Shown here: piece by piece, positions 23,782 through 32,813 of the stretch
Layout of the letters: every line of letters begins with the position of its first letter
Numbering within the stretch: position 1 is the first letter of the stretch
DNA from: Eubacterium_G segne
GTDB lineage: Bacteria > Bacillota > Clostridia > Lachnospirales > Lachnospiraceae
Assembly: GCF_014287775.1 (NCBI RefSeq)
Contig: NZ_JACOOZ010000002.1
Location: forward strand, 310,001 to 374,000
Direction of reading: 5' to 3'
DNA: 64,000 bases
Made by a program: the position numbers and the translations under genes
Notes under the pieces: model-generated
What the model was told of the DNA's origin: nothing
What the model saw: only the letters and a program-made list of their open reading frames with translations
Databases searched by the model: none

Positions 23782-25443
23782 CTATTCAACTTCCATTATA
23801 ATTGGCAGAATCATTGGACTTCTTCTCATGGTCTTCCACAAATATTCTCCAAGACTGTCTTTAACAACCATTTTGATTTTTCCCCAGTCCACATTTCTGC
23901 CTTCAAGACATTCCAAAAGTGCCTGTGTTACTACTTCCTTTGCATTTTCAATAAGGTTTTCAGATTCCCTTACATAAACAAATCCACGGGTTACAATATC
24001 AGGTCCTGCAAGAATCTGATTTGAATATTTTTCCAGTGTAAGAACAACTATTATTATTCCGTTTTCTGCAAGGTTTTGTCTGTCACGAAGAACAATATTT
24101 CCAACGTCACCTACTCCTAATCCGTCAACTAACACGGAACCTGCCGGAACTCTTCCTGTAATGCCTGCACTATCCTTACCAATGCTTAAAACATCACCGG
24201 ATTCCATAATAAACACATTTTCCTTTGGTATTCCCATATCCTGTGCCAAACGTCCGTGCTGTCTTAAGTGCTGATATTCACCATGCACCGGAATGGCATA
24301 CTTAGGCTTAATCAAAGCATACATAAGCTTAATTTCTTCCTGGCATGCATGACCTGAAACATGAGTGTCCTGAAAAATAACGTCTGCCCCCTGCTGGTAT
24401 AATTCATTCATAACCTTTGACACGGCTTTTTCATTTCCCGGAATAGGTGTTGAACTAAATACTATGGTATCATTTGGTTTAATACGCACCTTTCTGTGAA
24501 GAGATGCTGCCATACGTGACAGAGCTGCCATGGACTCACCTTGACTTCCTGTAGTGATAAGAACTAACTGGTCATCAGTGTAATTTTCCATTTCTTCTAT
24601 ACTGATTAGTGTATTGTCAGGAATCTTTAAATATTCCATTTCCCTTGCTACGGAAATAATATTTACCATACTTCTTCCTTCAACAATAACTTTTCTGTTA
24701 TATCTGCATGCCGTATTTATAATCTGCTGCACTCTGTCCACATTAGATGCAAATGTAGCAATAATAATTCTGTTTTTAGTGTGTTCTGCGAAAATATGAT
24801 CAAATGTTTTTCCTACTTTTCTCTCTGACGGTGTAAAGCCCGGACGTAAAACATTAGTGCTGTCACACATAAGTGCCAAAACTCCACGTTTTCCCAGTTC
24901 ACTAAATCTCGCAAGATTTATGGCATCACCAAATACAGGTGTATAATCAACCTTAAAGTCTCCGGTGTGTACAATAACCCCTACCGGCGTATGAATAGCC
25001 AATGCTGCTGCATCTGCTATACTATGGTTTGTTCTGATAAATTCTATTCTGAAACCTCCTAAATGTATACTTTGTCCGAATTTTACAACTTTTCTCTTAA
25101 CTACATCAAGGAGCTCATGCTCTTCTAATTTTCCTTCAATAATTCCTATGGTAAGCTTTGTTCCATATACAGGAACATTAATTTCCTTTAATACATATGG
25201 TAATGCTCCAATGTGGTCTTCATGTCCATGGGTTATTACAAAACCCTTAACCTTATCAATATTTTCTCTTAAATAAGTAATGTCTGGAATTACACAGTCA
25301 ATTCCCAACATATCGTCATCAGGAAATGACAAACCGCAATCCACAACAATAATACTGCCATTGTACTCAAAGGCAGTCATGTTCATTCCTATCTGTTCAA
25401 GACCTCCCAGTGGAATAATTTTTATATTTGAATTTTCACTCAT
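23782..25443 (-). CDS. rnj: Ribonuclease J
   Basis: A beta-CASP metallo-beta-lactamase ribonuclease with 5'-3' exonuclease and endonuclease activity in mRNA decay and rRNA maturation, 553 residues. The metal site motif HGHEDHIGALP is near residue 73, with TGDFKVD and the beta-CASP motifs STNVLRPGFTPSE, IATFASNVDRVQQI, ITTGSQGESMAALSRM, and the HVSGHA...PVHGEYQHLRQH metal ligands. The C-terminal RNase J domain follows. The start MSENSNIKIIPLGGLEQIGMN is typical. It follows the DUF1292 gene in the same direction. Confidence 0.96.
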   Translation of the reverse strand: MSENSNIKIIPLGGLEQIGMNMTAFEYNGSIIVVDCGLSFPDDDMLGIDCVIPDITYLRENIDKVKGFVITHGHEDHIGALPYVLKEINVPVYGTKLTIGIIEGKLEEHELLDVVKRKVVKFGQSIHLGGFRIEFIRTNHSIADAAALAIHTPVGVIVHTGDFKVDYTPVFGDAINLARFSELGKRGVLALMCDSTNVLRPGFTPSERKVGKTFDHIFAEHTKNRIIIATFASNVDRVQQIINTACRYNRKVIVEGRSMVNIISVAREMEYLKIPDNTLISIEEMENYTDDQLVLITTGSQGESMAALSRMAASLHRKVRIKPNDTIVFSSTPIPGNEKAVSKVMNELYQQGADVIFQDTHVSGHACQEEIKLMYALIKPKYAIPVHGEYQHLRQHGRLAQDMGIPKENVFIMESGDVLSIGKDSAGITGRVPAGSVLVDGLGVGDVGNIVLRDRQNLAENGIIIVVLTLEKYSNQILAGPDIVTRGFVYVRESENLIENAKEVVTQALLECLEGRNVDWGKIKMVVKDSLGEYLWKTMRRSPMILPIIMEVE

Positions 25444-25493
25444 CTATTATTTTTTCTCCTTATTATCTCAAATTTACCCTTCTAATAAATATC

Positions 25494-25760
25494 CTATTTT
25501 GAAATATCTATGTCCTCTAACAGTTCAGAAAATACTTTTCCTATATAGTCTATTTCCGAATCTTCAACTACCATTTCATAAACTGCCTCTTCATCTTCTT
25601 CCTTTGATATATCCTTTAAGATATAAGCCTCAGCCTCTTCTTCGTCTCCCTCGTCTTCCGTAACAAGAAGATAATTAACATTATTAATTCTGGTTTCCTC
25701 AACCACATACATTTCTACTTCATTTCCGTCTTCATCAATAAAAACAATCTTTTCTTCCAT
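25494..25760 (-). CDS. DUF1292 family protein
   Basis: A very acidic 88-residue protein with the DUF1292 pattern FIDEDGNEVEMYVVEETRINN, then NYLLVTEDEGDEEEAEAYIL, then DEEAVYEMVVEDSE. The function of the family is unknown. It is cytoplasmic and commonly found between ruvX and RNase J or Fur genes in Firmicutes, as here. The gap to ruvX is 50 bases. Confidence 0.9.
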   Translation of the reverse strand: MEEKIVFIDEDGNEVEMYVVEETRINNVNYLLVTEDEGDEEEAEAYILKDISKEEDEEAVYEMVVEDSEIDYIGKVFSELLEDIDISK

Positions 25761-25810
25761 TAAATAAAATACCTCTAACTATTTTTCCTTAAAACTGATT
25801 TAAACTAAAA

Positions 25811-26230
25811 CTAATTATTGCTGTTTAAATAATCCTCTAAAATAACCTGTGCTGCAACCTGGTCAACATATTTATATCTGTCTTCCCTTTTAATACCTGC
25901 TAAGTCCATAATCTCATAGGCTTCCACCGTGGTAAGCCTTTCGTCCTGAAATATTATTTCAAGGTTAGTCCTTCTGTGTAACATAGTTGCAAACTCTTTT
26001 GTTTTCTCCACTCTTTCTCCCTCGCTGCCGTCTAGCATAACCGGGTAACCCAACACGATTTTATCAACATTATATTCATTAATAAGTGCTTCAATTCTTG
26101 CCAAAGTCTTCCTTAACTTATTTGGCGAATCTCTTCTGACTATTTCAATTCCCGTAGCAGTAAGACCTAACTCGTCACTTACAGCCACTCCCACTGTTTT
26201 TGAACCGAAATCTAATCCCATTATTCTCAT
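25811..26230 (-). CDS. ruvX: RuvX/YqgF-type Holliday junction resolvase-like nuclease
   Basis: A 139-residue RNase H-fold protein of the YqgF/RuvX family, involved in 16S rRNA 5' maturation and put forward as a resolvase. Diagnostic features are MRIMGLDFGSKTVGVAVSDEL (first catalytic Asp), VDKIVLGYPVMLDGSEGERVE, FQDERLTTVEAYEIM (catalytic Glu region) and the C-terminal KYVDQVAAQVILEDYLNS with the last Asp. It is 81 bases downstream of the IreB gene. The ireB-ruvX-DUF1292 order is standard in Firmicutes. Confidence 0.95.
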   Translation of the reverse strand: MRIMGLDFGSKTVGVAVSDELGLTATGIEIVRRDSPNKLRKTLARIEALINEYNVDKIVLGYPVMLDGSEGERVEKTKEFATMLHRRTNLEIIFQDERLTTVEAYEIMDLAGIKREDRYKYVDQVAAQVILEDYLNSNN

Positions 26231-26311
26231 AGTTTAACCCTTAATCTTTTATTTTACGCACTTTACCTAAAAAAGAGCATGGCTACTAAAGCTACATTTT
26301 TTTCAACGCAG

Positions 26312-26572
26312 TTATTTTAATTTATTATTAATGTAATATTTTACAGCCTCTTCTATGAGCTCATCCCGCTCGACTTTCATAATAAGACTTCTTGCATTTT
26401 TGTAACTTGTAATATAAGTCGGATCTCCGGACATAATATAACCCACTATCTGGTTTACCGGATTATATCCTTTCTCAGCTAATGCCTCATATACCTTTTC
26501 GAAAATCTCTTCCACGCCTAACTTAGTTTCAGGCTGAACTCTAAAAAACTGTGTATTGCCTAAATTGCTCAT
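26312..26572 (-). CDS. ireB: IreB family regulatory phosphoprotein (DUF965)
   Basis: An 86-residue protein of the DUF965/IreB family, which in enterococci is phosphorylated on Thr by the IreK kinase and affects cephalosporin resistance. The conserved motifs are seen: an N-terminal T-containing stretch (GNTQFFRV), VYEALAEKGYNPVNQIVGY, then MSGDPTYITSYKNARSLIMK and RDELIEEAVKYYI. The gene precedes ruvX as in other Firmicutes. A role in envelope stress signalling is inferred from the family only. Confidence 0.92.
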   Translation of the reverse strand: MSNLGNTQFFRVQPETKLGVEEIFEKVYEALAEKGYNPVNQIVGYIMSGDPTYITSYKNARSLIMKVERDELIEEAVKYYINNKLK

Positions 26573-26618
26573 CTTATCACGTCCTTTTTTTGCCTTTTAA
26601 TGGCAGTATATTATAATT

Positions 26619-27926
26619 TTAATATAAAACTTTCCTAGTGGCAAGCATTATTTCATTATCAATAAAGTCTTTAAGGAAAACTTCTTCTATTTTTCCTGCC
26701 AGATTTTCCTTAGTTTCCACAGCCACCTCTATGTATTCTTTAGTGTGACCTACCTGATATTTTATTCCATTTATTTCCTTTTCCTCCTCAAAAAGCACCG
26801 ATACTTTTTCCCCGATTTTTTCTTTTCTGTAGTTTTCTTTTAAAGATTCTCCCACTGAAATCAAATCTTCGCTTCTCTTTGATTTTATGGTTTCATCTAC
26901 CTGTCCTATCATTTTTGCCGCAACAGTTCCGTCTCTTCTTGAATATTTAAACACATGAAGTTCTGAAAACCCTACTTTTTTTACAAACTCTCTTGTTGTT
27001 GCATAGTCTTCATCACTTTCCTGCGGGAACCCAACAATTACGTCTGTGGTAAATGCGGGATTTATAAATTTCTCCCTGAGAAGCATGCATTTGTTATAAT
27101 ATTCTTCTGATGTGTAATGTCTGTTCATGGCTTTTAACGTTGTATCGCATCCGCTTTGCATGGACAAATGGAAATGAGGACAGATTTTTGTAACTTTTGA
27201 TAATCTGTGGGCAAATTCCTCCGTTACCACTTCCGGGTCAAGGGAGCCTAATCTTATACGTTCAATTCCTTCTGTATTTTCAGCTAATTCTATTACATCT
27301 ATTAATTTCTTTCCATTATCGTCATAACAACTTAAGTTAATTCCCGTAAACACAACTTCCTTAAATCCGTTATTTGCCAATCTTTCCAATTCATCTTTTA
27401 TACTATCCATTTTTCTGCTTCTTATTCGCCCTCTGGCATAAGGAATAATGCAGTATGAGCAGAAATTGTTGCATCCGTCCTGAATTTTCAAATGAGCCCT
27501 GGTATGCTCCGTAACAGTGGCAATTTCCAAGTCCTCATATTCATCAGTCTTATTTATGTCAATAATATAATTCTTTTTGTGTTCCTTAAAATATTCCTGT
27601 AATATTTCCACAATTTCTTTCTTTTTGTTATTTCCCACAATTATGTCTATGGACAAATCCTCTGCAATTTTCTCAGAGGCTGTCTGCACATAGCAGCCTG
27701 TTGCCACCACAATGGCACCTTCATTCATTTTCTTTGCCTTATGAAGCATTTGTCTTGATTTTCTGTCAGCCATATTAGTTACAGAACATGTATTTACTAT
27801 ATATACGTCGGCTTTCTCAGAAAAAGGAACTATCTCATACCCTGCATTTGCAAGGAGCTGGGACATTGCCTCTGTTTCATAAGAATTTACCTTACATCCT
27901 AAGTTGTGTAATGCTACCTTTTTCAT
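26619..27926 (-). CDS. mtaB: tRNA t6A37 methylthiotransferase MtaB
   Basis: A radical-SAM methylthiotransferase that converts t6A37 to ms2t6A37 in tRNA, 435 residues. The N-terminal MTTase domain has VALHNLGCKVNSYETEAM with its Cys, VNTCSVTNMADRKSRQ and VATGCYVQ for the auxiliary cluster. The radical SAM motif is CNNFCSYCIIPYARGRIRSR. A C-terminal TRAM domain follows (about residues 370-430). The ATG at 27926 was chosen because TTTGGAG lies just upstream; an in-frame TTG four codons earlier overlaps that signal. It is transcribed away from the divergent HPr-like gene. Confidence 0.95.
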   Translation of the reverse strand: MKKVALHNLGCKVNSYETEAMSQLLANAGYEIVPFSEKADVYIVNTCSVTNMADRKSRQMLHKAKKMNEGAIVVATGCYVQTASEKIAEDLSIDIIVGNNKKKEIVEILQEYFKEHKKNYIIDINKTDEYEDLEIATVTEHTRAHLKIQDGCNNFCSYCIIPYARGRIRSRKMDSIKDELERLANNGFKEVVFTGINLSCYDDNGKKLIDVIELAENTEGIERIRLGSLDPEVVTEEFAHRLSKVTKICPHFHLSMQSGCDTTLKAMNRHYTSEEYYNKCMLLREKFINPAFTTDVIVGFPQESDEDYATTREFVKKVGFSELHVFKYSRRDGTVAAKMIGQVDETIKSKRSEDLISVGESLKENYRKEKIGEKVSVLFEEEKEINGIKYQVGHTKEYIEVAVETKENLAGKIEEVFLKDFIDNEIMLATRKVLY

Positions 27927-28037
27927 TCTAATCTCCAAATATTTTATTTTAAACCTTTCTTTTTAAAGCCTCTGCACCTTATACAAATTTACACTAATTT
28001 AACCTATATTTAATTGTAATTTTGTTATTTGTTCTCA

Positions 28038-28066
28038 TTGAACAAATGTTAAATCCGTGCTATTAT
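28038..28066 (+). promoter_or_regulatory. SigmaA-type promoter of the HPr-like gene
   Basis: TTGAAC (-35), 17-base spacer and TATTAT (-10) lie 38 bases upstream of the plus-strand gene's ATG, whose ribosome-binding site is GAGAGGTG. Confidence 0.7.
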
Positions 28067-28103
28067 GTAAAGGAAAGAGATAAAAAAAGAGAGGTGTACA
28101 AAT

Positions 28104-28331
28104 ATGAAAACAGTTACTATTAATTTAGGCTCTATCGACAAGGTTAAATCATTTGTAAATGATATCACAAAATTTGATAACGACTTCGACTTGGTTTCAG
28201 GACGTTATGTTATAGATGCAAAATCTATTATGGGCATCTTCAGTCTTGATTTGTCAAAACCAATTGATTTAAATATACATAACGAGGACAATCTTGATGA
28301 AATCCTTGAAGTTCTAAAAAAATACGAATAA
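28104..28331 (+). CDS. HPr-like protein lacking the phosphorylated histidine
   Basis: A 75-residue protein with the alpha/beta size and pattern of HPr: MKTVTINLGSIDKVKSFVND at the start, DLVSGRYVIDAKSIMGIFSL with the KS.MG.. segment of HPr helix 2 (around Ser46 in HPr), and a C-terminal EDNLDEILEVLKKY helix. The GLHARP motif with His15, the site of phosphotransfer, is absent. It therefore probably does not carry phosphate in a sugar phosphotransferase chain and may be regulatory. It is a single-gene unit with its own promoter and a strong terminator, divergent from mtaB. Confidence 0.85.
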   Translation: MKTVTINLGSIDKVKSFVNDITKFDNDFDLVSGRYVIDAKSIMGIFSLDLSKPIDLNIHNEDNLDEILEVLKKYE

Positions 28332-28336
28332 AGCCT

Positions 28337-28374
28337 AAGTGGTCGGCTAATTTTTTAGTCAGCCACTTTTTTTT
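28337..28374 (+). terminator. Strong intrinsic terminator of the HPr-like gene
   Basis: AAGTGGTCGGCTAA pairs with TTAGTCAGCCACTT (one mismatch, G-U pairs included) across a short T loop, followed by eight T in total. It begins 5 bases after the stop codon and also separates the gene from the convergent thiI. Confidence 0.85.
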
Positions 28375-28384
28375 GTGTCTTTTT

Positions 28385-29566
28385 TTAGTTGTTAATTTCT
28401 ATTACTTCTACTGTGTCAATTGCTTCCTTAAACATTCTGTCTATTTCCTCAGCTAAATGAGTTTCTGAATTTTTAATTACATTAATATTAGGTTTTGTAA
28501 CCGGATGTTTTGCCACAAAAGTTGTACAGCAATCCTCATACGGAAGTATTGATGTTTCATAGCTTCCAATCTTTAATGATACATCTACTATTTCCTGTTT
28601 ATCAAAAGCTATTACAGGTCTGAATACCGGAAGTGTACATACCTCATTTGTTGCTGCAAGACTTTGCATGGTCTGGCTTGCCACCTGTCCTATCGACTCA
28701 CCGGTAATTAATGCCTGTGCTCCTTCTTCCTTTGCAAAATATTCAGCTATTCTCATCATATATCTTCTCATAATAATAGTCAGTTCATCGTGAGGGCATT
28801 TATCATATATATACATCTGAATATCTGTAAAATTAACTACATATAACTTCATTGGTCCTGAATATTCAGATACGATTTTTGCCAAATCCACTACCTTCTG
28901 TTTTGCTCTTTCAGATGTGTATGGAGGTGCATGGAAGTATACTGCATCCACTACTACACCACGCTTTGCAGTCATCCATCCTGCTACCGGGCTGTCAATT
29001 CCTCCTGACAACAAAAGCATTGCCTTTCCTGCTGTTCCTACCGGCATTCCTCCCGGTCCCGGAATTATTTTTGAATAAATATTTATATGATTTCTAATTT
29101 CAATGGTTAAAATCACATCAGGGTTATGAACGTCAACCTTTGTTTCAGGAAATGCCTCTAGAATTCTTCCTCCCATTTCCGCATTAATTTCCATTGACTT
29201 CATAGGGTAATTTTTTCTGGCACGTCTTGCCATAACCTTAAATGTAAAATTCTTATCCTCATAATTTTCATCAATATATTTTATAACCTGATTTGCTAAA
29301 TCCTCAAATCCGTTATCTTCAATTTGTACCATAGGACAAATTCCCACAATACCAAATACGTGCTTAAGAGCATCAACAACTTCATCAAAATCATAGTCGT
29401 TTTCAGCTGTTGCATATATTCTTCCATATTCCTTTGTGACCTTGAAATCACCGTCAACTTTATCTAATGCCCTTCTTGCATTGTCAACTAAAGCATCTTC
29501 AAACAAAAATCTGTTTTTTCCCTTTACCCCGATTTCCGCATACTTTATTAAAAATGATTTAAACAT
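28385..29566 (-). CDS. thiI: tRNA 4-thiouridine synthetase ThiI
   Basis: ThiI adenylates uridine 8 of tRNA and transfers sulfur to it, and in many bacteria also feeds the thiamine thiazole pathway. The 393-residue protein has an N-terminal ferredoxin-like/THUMP region (about residues 1-165), then a PP-loop ATP pyrophosphatase, MLLLSGGIDSPVAGWMTAKRG, and the C-terminal GESIGQVASQTMQ and YEDCCTTF motifs. The rhodanese domain of the E. coli enzyme is absent, as in most Firmicutes, where a dedicated cysteine desulfurase supplies sulfur directly. That partner is encoded 5 bases upstream. Confidence 0.97.
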   Translation of the reverse strand: MFKSFLIKYAEIGVKGKNRFLFEDALVDNARRALDKVDGDFKVTKEYGRIYATAENDYDFDEVVDALKHVFGIVGICPMVQIEDNGFEDLANQVIKYIDENYEDKNFTFKVMARRARKNYPMKSMEINAEMGGRILEAFPETKVDVHNPDVILTIEIRNHINIYSKIIPGPGGMPVGTAGKAMLLLSGGIDSPVAGWMTAKRGVVVDAVYFHAPPYTSERAKQKVVDLAKIVSEYSGPMKLYVVNFTDIQMYIYDKCPHDELTIIMRRYMMRIAEYFAKEEGAQALITGESIGQVASQTMQSLAATNEVCTLPVFRPVIAFDKQEIVDVSLKIGSYETSILPYEDCCTTFVAKHPVTKPNINVIKNSETHLAEEIDRMFKEAIDTVEVIEINN

Positions 29567-29571
29567 TTCCT

Positions 29572-30726
29572 TTATCTCCTTACATATTTTCTTAAAACCG
29601 GAAGAAGCTTTGTTATTTCTTCCACTGCATAATCTACTTCTCCCTTTGTGTTAAATCTGCAAAAACTAAATCTTATGGTGGAACCTAATAAATCCTTATC
29701 TACCTTCATTGCCTTTAATGTTTCACTTACGGCAGGTCTGTTAGATGAGCAGGCACTTCCTGCTGACACATATATTCCTTTATCTTCAAGAGCGTGTAAC
29801 AATACCTCACTTCTTACCCCTGAAAAGCTTGCACTTACAATATGGGGAGCACCTTTATCTCCCTTTCTGCTGTTTATTGTAACACCTTCTATGCCGCTTA
29901 ATTTATCAATAAGATAGTCTTTTAAGTCTGTCATGATTTTTACGTTTTCTTCTAAATTATCATAACATTCCTTTGCCGCTAAACCTATTCCTGCAATTCC
30001 CGGAACATTTTCCGTTCCTGAACGCATGCCTTCCTGCTGCCCCCCTCCTAAAATTATAGGATTGATTTTAGTATTTTTCTTTATATAAATAAAACCGCTT
30101 CCTTTAGGTCCATGTATCTTGTGTCCGCTAACGGTTAAAATATCAATGTTGTCCTTTTTAGGTCTAATTTCCATTTTGCCAAAGGCCTGAATGGCATCCA
30201 CATGATAAACCACCTTTGGATTTACTGTTTTTATATATTTTCCTATTTCGTGAATTGGCATTATGGCACCAACTTCGTTATTTACATACATTATTGACAC
30301 TAATATTGTGTCTTCACTCATCTCTTTTTTTAGTGCCTCTAAATCCACCACGCCGTATTCATCCACAGGAAGGTATACTACGTTATATCCCATTTTTTCT
30401 AAATACTTCATTGGATTTGCCACGGAAGAATGTTCTACCTTTGTGGTAATTACCTTATTTCCACTTCTTTTATTTGCCTCAACAGAACCTATTATTGCCA
30501 TATTATTGGATTCTGTTCCACCGGATGTAAAATATATTTCCTTGCTATCTACCTTTAAAATATCAGCAATACAGTCTTTAGCATCCTTTATATATTTTTC
30601 TGCCTCTACGCCTATCATATGCATAGAAGATGGATTTCCATAATCCTTTGTCATTGCATCTACAACTATATTTTTTACATTTTCAGTTACTTTAGTAGTA
30701 GCTGAATTGTCGAAATACGCTTCCAT
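29572..30726 (-). CDS. Cysteine desulfurase (NifS/IscS-like), ThiI partner
   Basis: A PLP-dependent enzyme that takes sulfur from cysteine and hands it on as a persulfide, 384 residues. Signatures are AYFDNSATTKVTENV at the start, YFTSGGTESNNMAIIG, HVDAIQAFGK, the PLP lysine in TVSGHKIHGPKGSGF and the catalytic Cys in YVSAGSACSSNRPAVSETL. Its position 5 bases before thiI marks it as the sulfur donor for tRNA thiolation (as NifZ in Bacillus), not a general Fe-S assembly enzyme. This is inferred from context. Confidence 0.95.
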   Translation of the reverse strand: MEAYFDNSATTKVTENVKNIVVDAMTKDYGNPSSMHMIGVEAEKYIKDAKDCIADILKVDSKEIYFTSGGTESNNMAIIGSVEANKRSGNKVITTKVEHSSVANPMKYLEKMGYNVVYLPVDEYGVVDLEALKKEMSEDTILVSIMYVNNEVGAIMPIHEIGKYIKTVNPKVVYHVDAIQAFGKMEIRPKKDNIDILTVSGHKIHGPKGSGFIYIKKNTKINPIILGGGQQEGMRSGTENVPGIAGIGLAAKECYDNLEENVKIMTDLKDYLIDKLSGIEGVTINSRKGDKGAPHIVSASFSGVRSEVLLHALEDKGIYVSAGSACSSNRPAVSETLKAMKVDKDLLGSTIRFSFCRFNTKGEVDYAVEEITKLLPVLRKYVRR

Positions 30727-30739
30727 TTGTGTTTCCTCA

Positions 30740-31477
30740 CTATTCTTCCGTCAAATACATTATTACCGACATAATTGTCATACCGGCTGTTTCCGTTCTT
30801 AAAATTCTTTTTCCAAGAGTTATTTGCTTTGCACCATATTCTGCTGCCTCTAAAACCTCTTCCGGTGCAAACCCTCCTTCAGGTCCTATGAAAATTCCAA
30901 CAGACATGCCTTTTTTTATTTTTGAAACTATATCCCTTGTAATATCCATATTTTCAGCCTCTTCATAAGGAATCAGAATCATATCCATGTTGTTTGCCAT
31001 TTCCAACGCCCTACTAAAAGACACCGGCTGTAAAACCTTGGGGATAATTCCTCTTTTTGACTGTTTTGCGGCACTTTCCGCTATAAGATTCCACCTTTTT
31101 GTTTTGGCTTCCGCCTTTTTTGCATCTAACTTAACAACACATCTTTTAGTGGCAACAGGAACTATTTCATATGCCCCTAACTCCACCATTTTTTGAATAA
31201 CCGTTTCCATTTTGTCTGACTTTGGAAGTCCCTGAAATAAAGTAACTTTAACAGGAAGTTCCCTTGCAGGACCGTTTACATCTTCTATTATAACCTGAAC
31301 TTCATCCTTTAAAATGTTATCTATGGAGCATACATATTCCCTGTCCATACCATTACTTATTAAAACCTTCTCTCCCACACTCATTCTCAAAACATTTCTT
31401 ATGTGGTTTACATCTTTTCCCGTAATGGTAATTCTGTCCTCACCGATTTGGTTTTCCTCAACAAAAAATCTATACAT
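30740..31477 (-). CDS. rsmE: 16S rRNA m3U1498 methyltransferase RsmE
   Basis: A SPOUT-class SAM methyltransferase that modifies U1498 of 16S rRNA, 245 residues. It has an N-terminal PUA-like domain (MYRFFVEENQIGEDRITITG, then HIRNVLRMSVGEKVLISNG) and a knotted C-terminal domain with LFQGLPKSDKMETVIQKMVE, VGIFIGPEGGFAPEEVLEA and LGKRILRTETAGMTIMSVI. It follows prmA by 4 bases, the usual prmA-rsmE pair of Firmicutes. Confidence 0.96.
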   Translation of the reverse strand: MYRFFVEENQIGEDRITITGKDVNHIRNVLRMSVGEKVLISNGMDREYVCSIDNILKDEVQVIIEDVNGPARELPVKVTLFQGLPKSDKMETVIQKMVELGAYEIVPVATKRCVVKLDAKKAEAKTKRWNLIAESAAKQSKRGIIPKVLQPVSFSRALEMANNMDMILIPYEEAENMDITRDIVSKIKKGMSVGIFIGPEGGFAPEEVLEAAEYGAKQITLGKRILRTETAGMTIMSVIMYLTEE

Positions 31478-31481
31478 TTCT

Positions 31482-32447
31482 CTACCTTTTTTCTGCCATA
31501 ACAGCCCGCCAGTCGCCTTGTTTAACTACATCTGTTAATTTTAATCCTCTGTTATTTTCCACCGCTTCCTTTACTGCTTCTTCCTTCATATAAATAATTC
31601 CTGAGGAAATAAATATTCCTCCATCCTTTAAAAATCTATCCACAATACCGGCAATTGGAATAATAACATCCGCCAAAATATTTGCCACCACAACATCATA
31701 TTTTTTATTTTCAAATTTTTGTTGCATTTTTTCATCATCTAACACATTTCCTAATATAACTTCAACGTCATCCATAGGGATTTTATTGACCTTAAAATTA
31801 TCATACACAGCATCTATTGCAGCCTGGTCTATGTCTGTCATATCCACATGTCCTGCCCCTAACTTCTTTGCAACAATGGATAATATGCCGCTTCCACAGC
31901 CTAAATCCAATACTTCATCACCGGCTTTTATATACTTTGTAAGCTGGTTAATGCAAAGCTGTGTTGTTTCATGTTTCCCTGTTCCAAAAGCTGTTCCCGG
32001 ATCAATTTCAATCATCTGCATATGGGAACACTTTTCATCTACACTCTCCCATGTAGGTTTAATGTAAAAATCACCTACCGTAAATGACTTAAAATATTTT
32101 TTCCAGTTATTAACCCAGTCCACGTCCTCTGTAGTGGATTTTTCTATGCTTCCTTCACCTATATTAATAAAACCGTTTGCTTCCTTTAACTTTTCCCTTA
32201 AACTTTCTAAGAGATTTTCGTCATTTTCATCATCAGCATTTTCTTCCGTATAAAAACTGATATATGCCACACCGTCATCTTCCGGCAAATCCGGCAGATA
32301 ATCAATGAACATTTTCTCCTTTTCCTCCTGGGTGATCTGGAGATTATCCTCTATCTGTATTCCGTTAATTCCTAATTCTATCATAATACCACTGACAAAA
32401 TCTGTAGCTTCAGTGGTTGTTTTTAAAGTGTATTTATTCCATTTCAT
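31482..32447 (-). CDS. prmA: Ribosomal protein L11 methyltransferase PrmA
   Basis: A SAM-dependent methyltransferase that trimethylates ribosomal protein L11, 321 residues. The N-terminal substrate-binding domain begins MKWNKYTLKTTTEATDFVSG. Motif I is VLDLGCGSGILSIVAKKLGA, preceded by DPGTAFGTGKHETTQLC, and the active-site region is VVANILADVIIPIAG. The ribosome-binding site GAGG overlaps the 3' arm of a terminator hairpin that lies just upstream (32451-32515), so translation may depend on that structure opening. Confidence 0.96.
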   Translation of the reverse strand: MKWNKYTLKTTTEATDFVSGIMIELGINGIQIEDNLQITQEEKEKMFIDYLPDLPEDDGVAYISFYTEENADDENDENLLESLREKLKEANGFINIGEGSIEKSTTEDVDWVNNWKKYFKSFTVGDFYIKPTWESVDEKCSHMQMIEIDPGTAFGTGKHETTQLCINQLTKYIKAGDEVLDLGCGSGILSIVAKKLGAGHVDMTDIDQAAIDAVYDNFKVNKIPMDDVEVILGNVLDDEKMQQKFENKKYDVVVANILADVIIPIAGIVDRFLKDGGIFISSGIIYMKEEAVKEAVENNRGLKLTDVVKQGDWRAVMAEKR

Positions 32448-32450
32448 AAT

Positions 32451-32515
32451 AAAAAACCTCGTTATATTGATAAATAATCTACAACTAAATTATCATATCA
32501 TATTAACGGGGTTTT
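32451..32515 (-). terminator. Terminator/attenuator hairpin directly before prmA
   Basis: On the minus strand AAACCCCGTTAATATGATA pairs, with a few mismatches, with TATCAATATAACGAGGTTTT across a loop of about 20 bases, then six T. The T-tract ends only 4 bases before the prmA ATG and the 3' arm holds the prmA ribosome-binding site. It probably ends the DUF4250 transcript, and may attenuate prmA. Confidence 0.65.
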
Positions 32516-32535
32516 ATCAAACTTACCATTATATT

Positions 32536-32715
32536 TTATACAAACTGATTTGATGTGGCATCATAGCTATAATTGATTTTTTCCAGTTTCTCTTCTATCT
32601 CACTTTTATCCACATCCTTTGCCCTGCAAAAATCATCAAGGCTTCCGTAAAAATCTCTTAAATTGGTATTTACAACGCTTAAAAGCATAACCGGGTCTTT
32701 GGGTAATGTATCCAT
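32536..32715 (-). CDS. DUF4250 family small protein
   Basis: A 59-residue protein that starts MDTLPKDPVMLLSVVNTNLR and continues DFYGSLDDFCRAKDVDK, with a C-terminal INYSYDATSNQFV. This matches the DUF4250 family of short Clostridia proteins of unknown function. The ATG follows GAAAGGAG at 6 bases. Translated from the sequence directly because the gene is very short. The 5' side abuts a 67-bp repeat element whose first bases form part of its ribosome-binding region. Confidence 0.85.
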   Translation of the reverse strand: MDTLPKDPVMLLSVVNTNLRDFYGSLDDFCRAKDVDKSEIEEKLEKINYSYDATSNQFV

Positions 32716-32728
32716 TTAAACTTCTCCT

Positions 32729-32795
32729 TTCATTCGGCGGCAGTTCGCCAAAAACATTTATAGAAATGAACTTCGTTCATTTAGTTTTTGGCTCC
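32729..32795. repeat. REP-like repeat, copy 1 (67 bp)
   Basis: This 67-bp unit is identical but for one base to copy 2 at 32814-32880, and related to copy 3 at 36785-36849. It contains a GGCG..CGCC hairpin and a compound palindrome: GCCAAAAAC with GTTTTTGGC outside, AAATGAAC with GTTCATTT inside around TTC. Confidence 0.85.
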
Positions 32796-32813
32796 ATTGT
32801 GTTGCCCCCTCAT

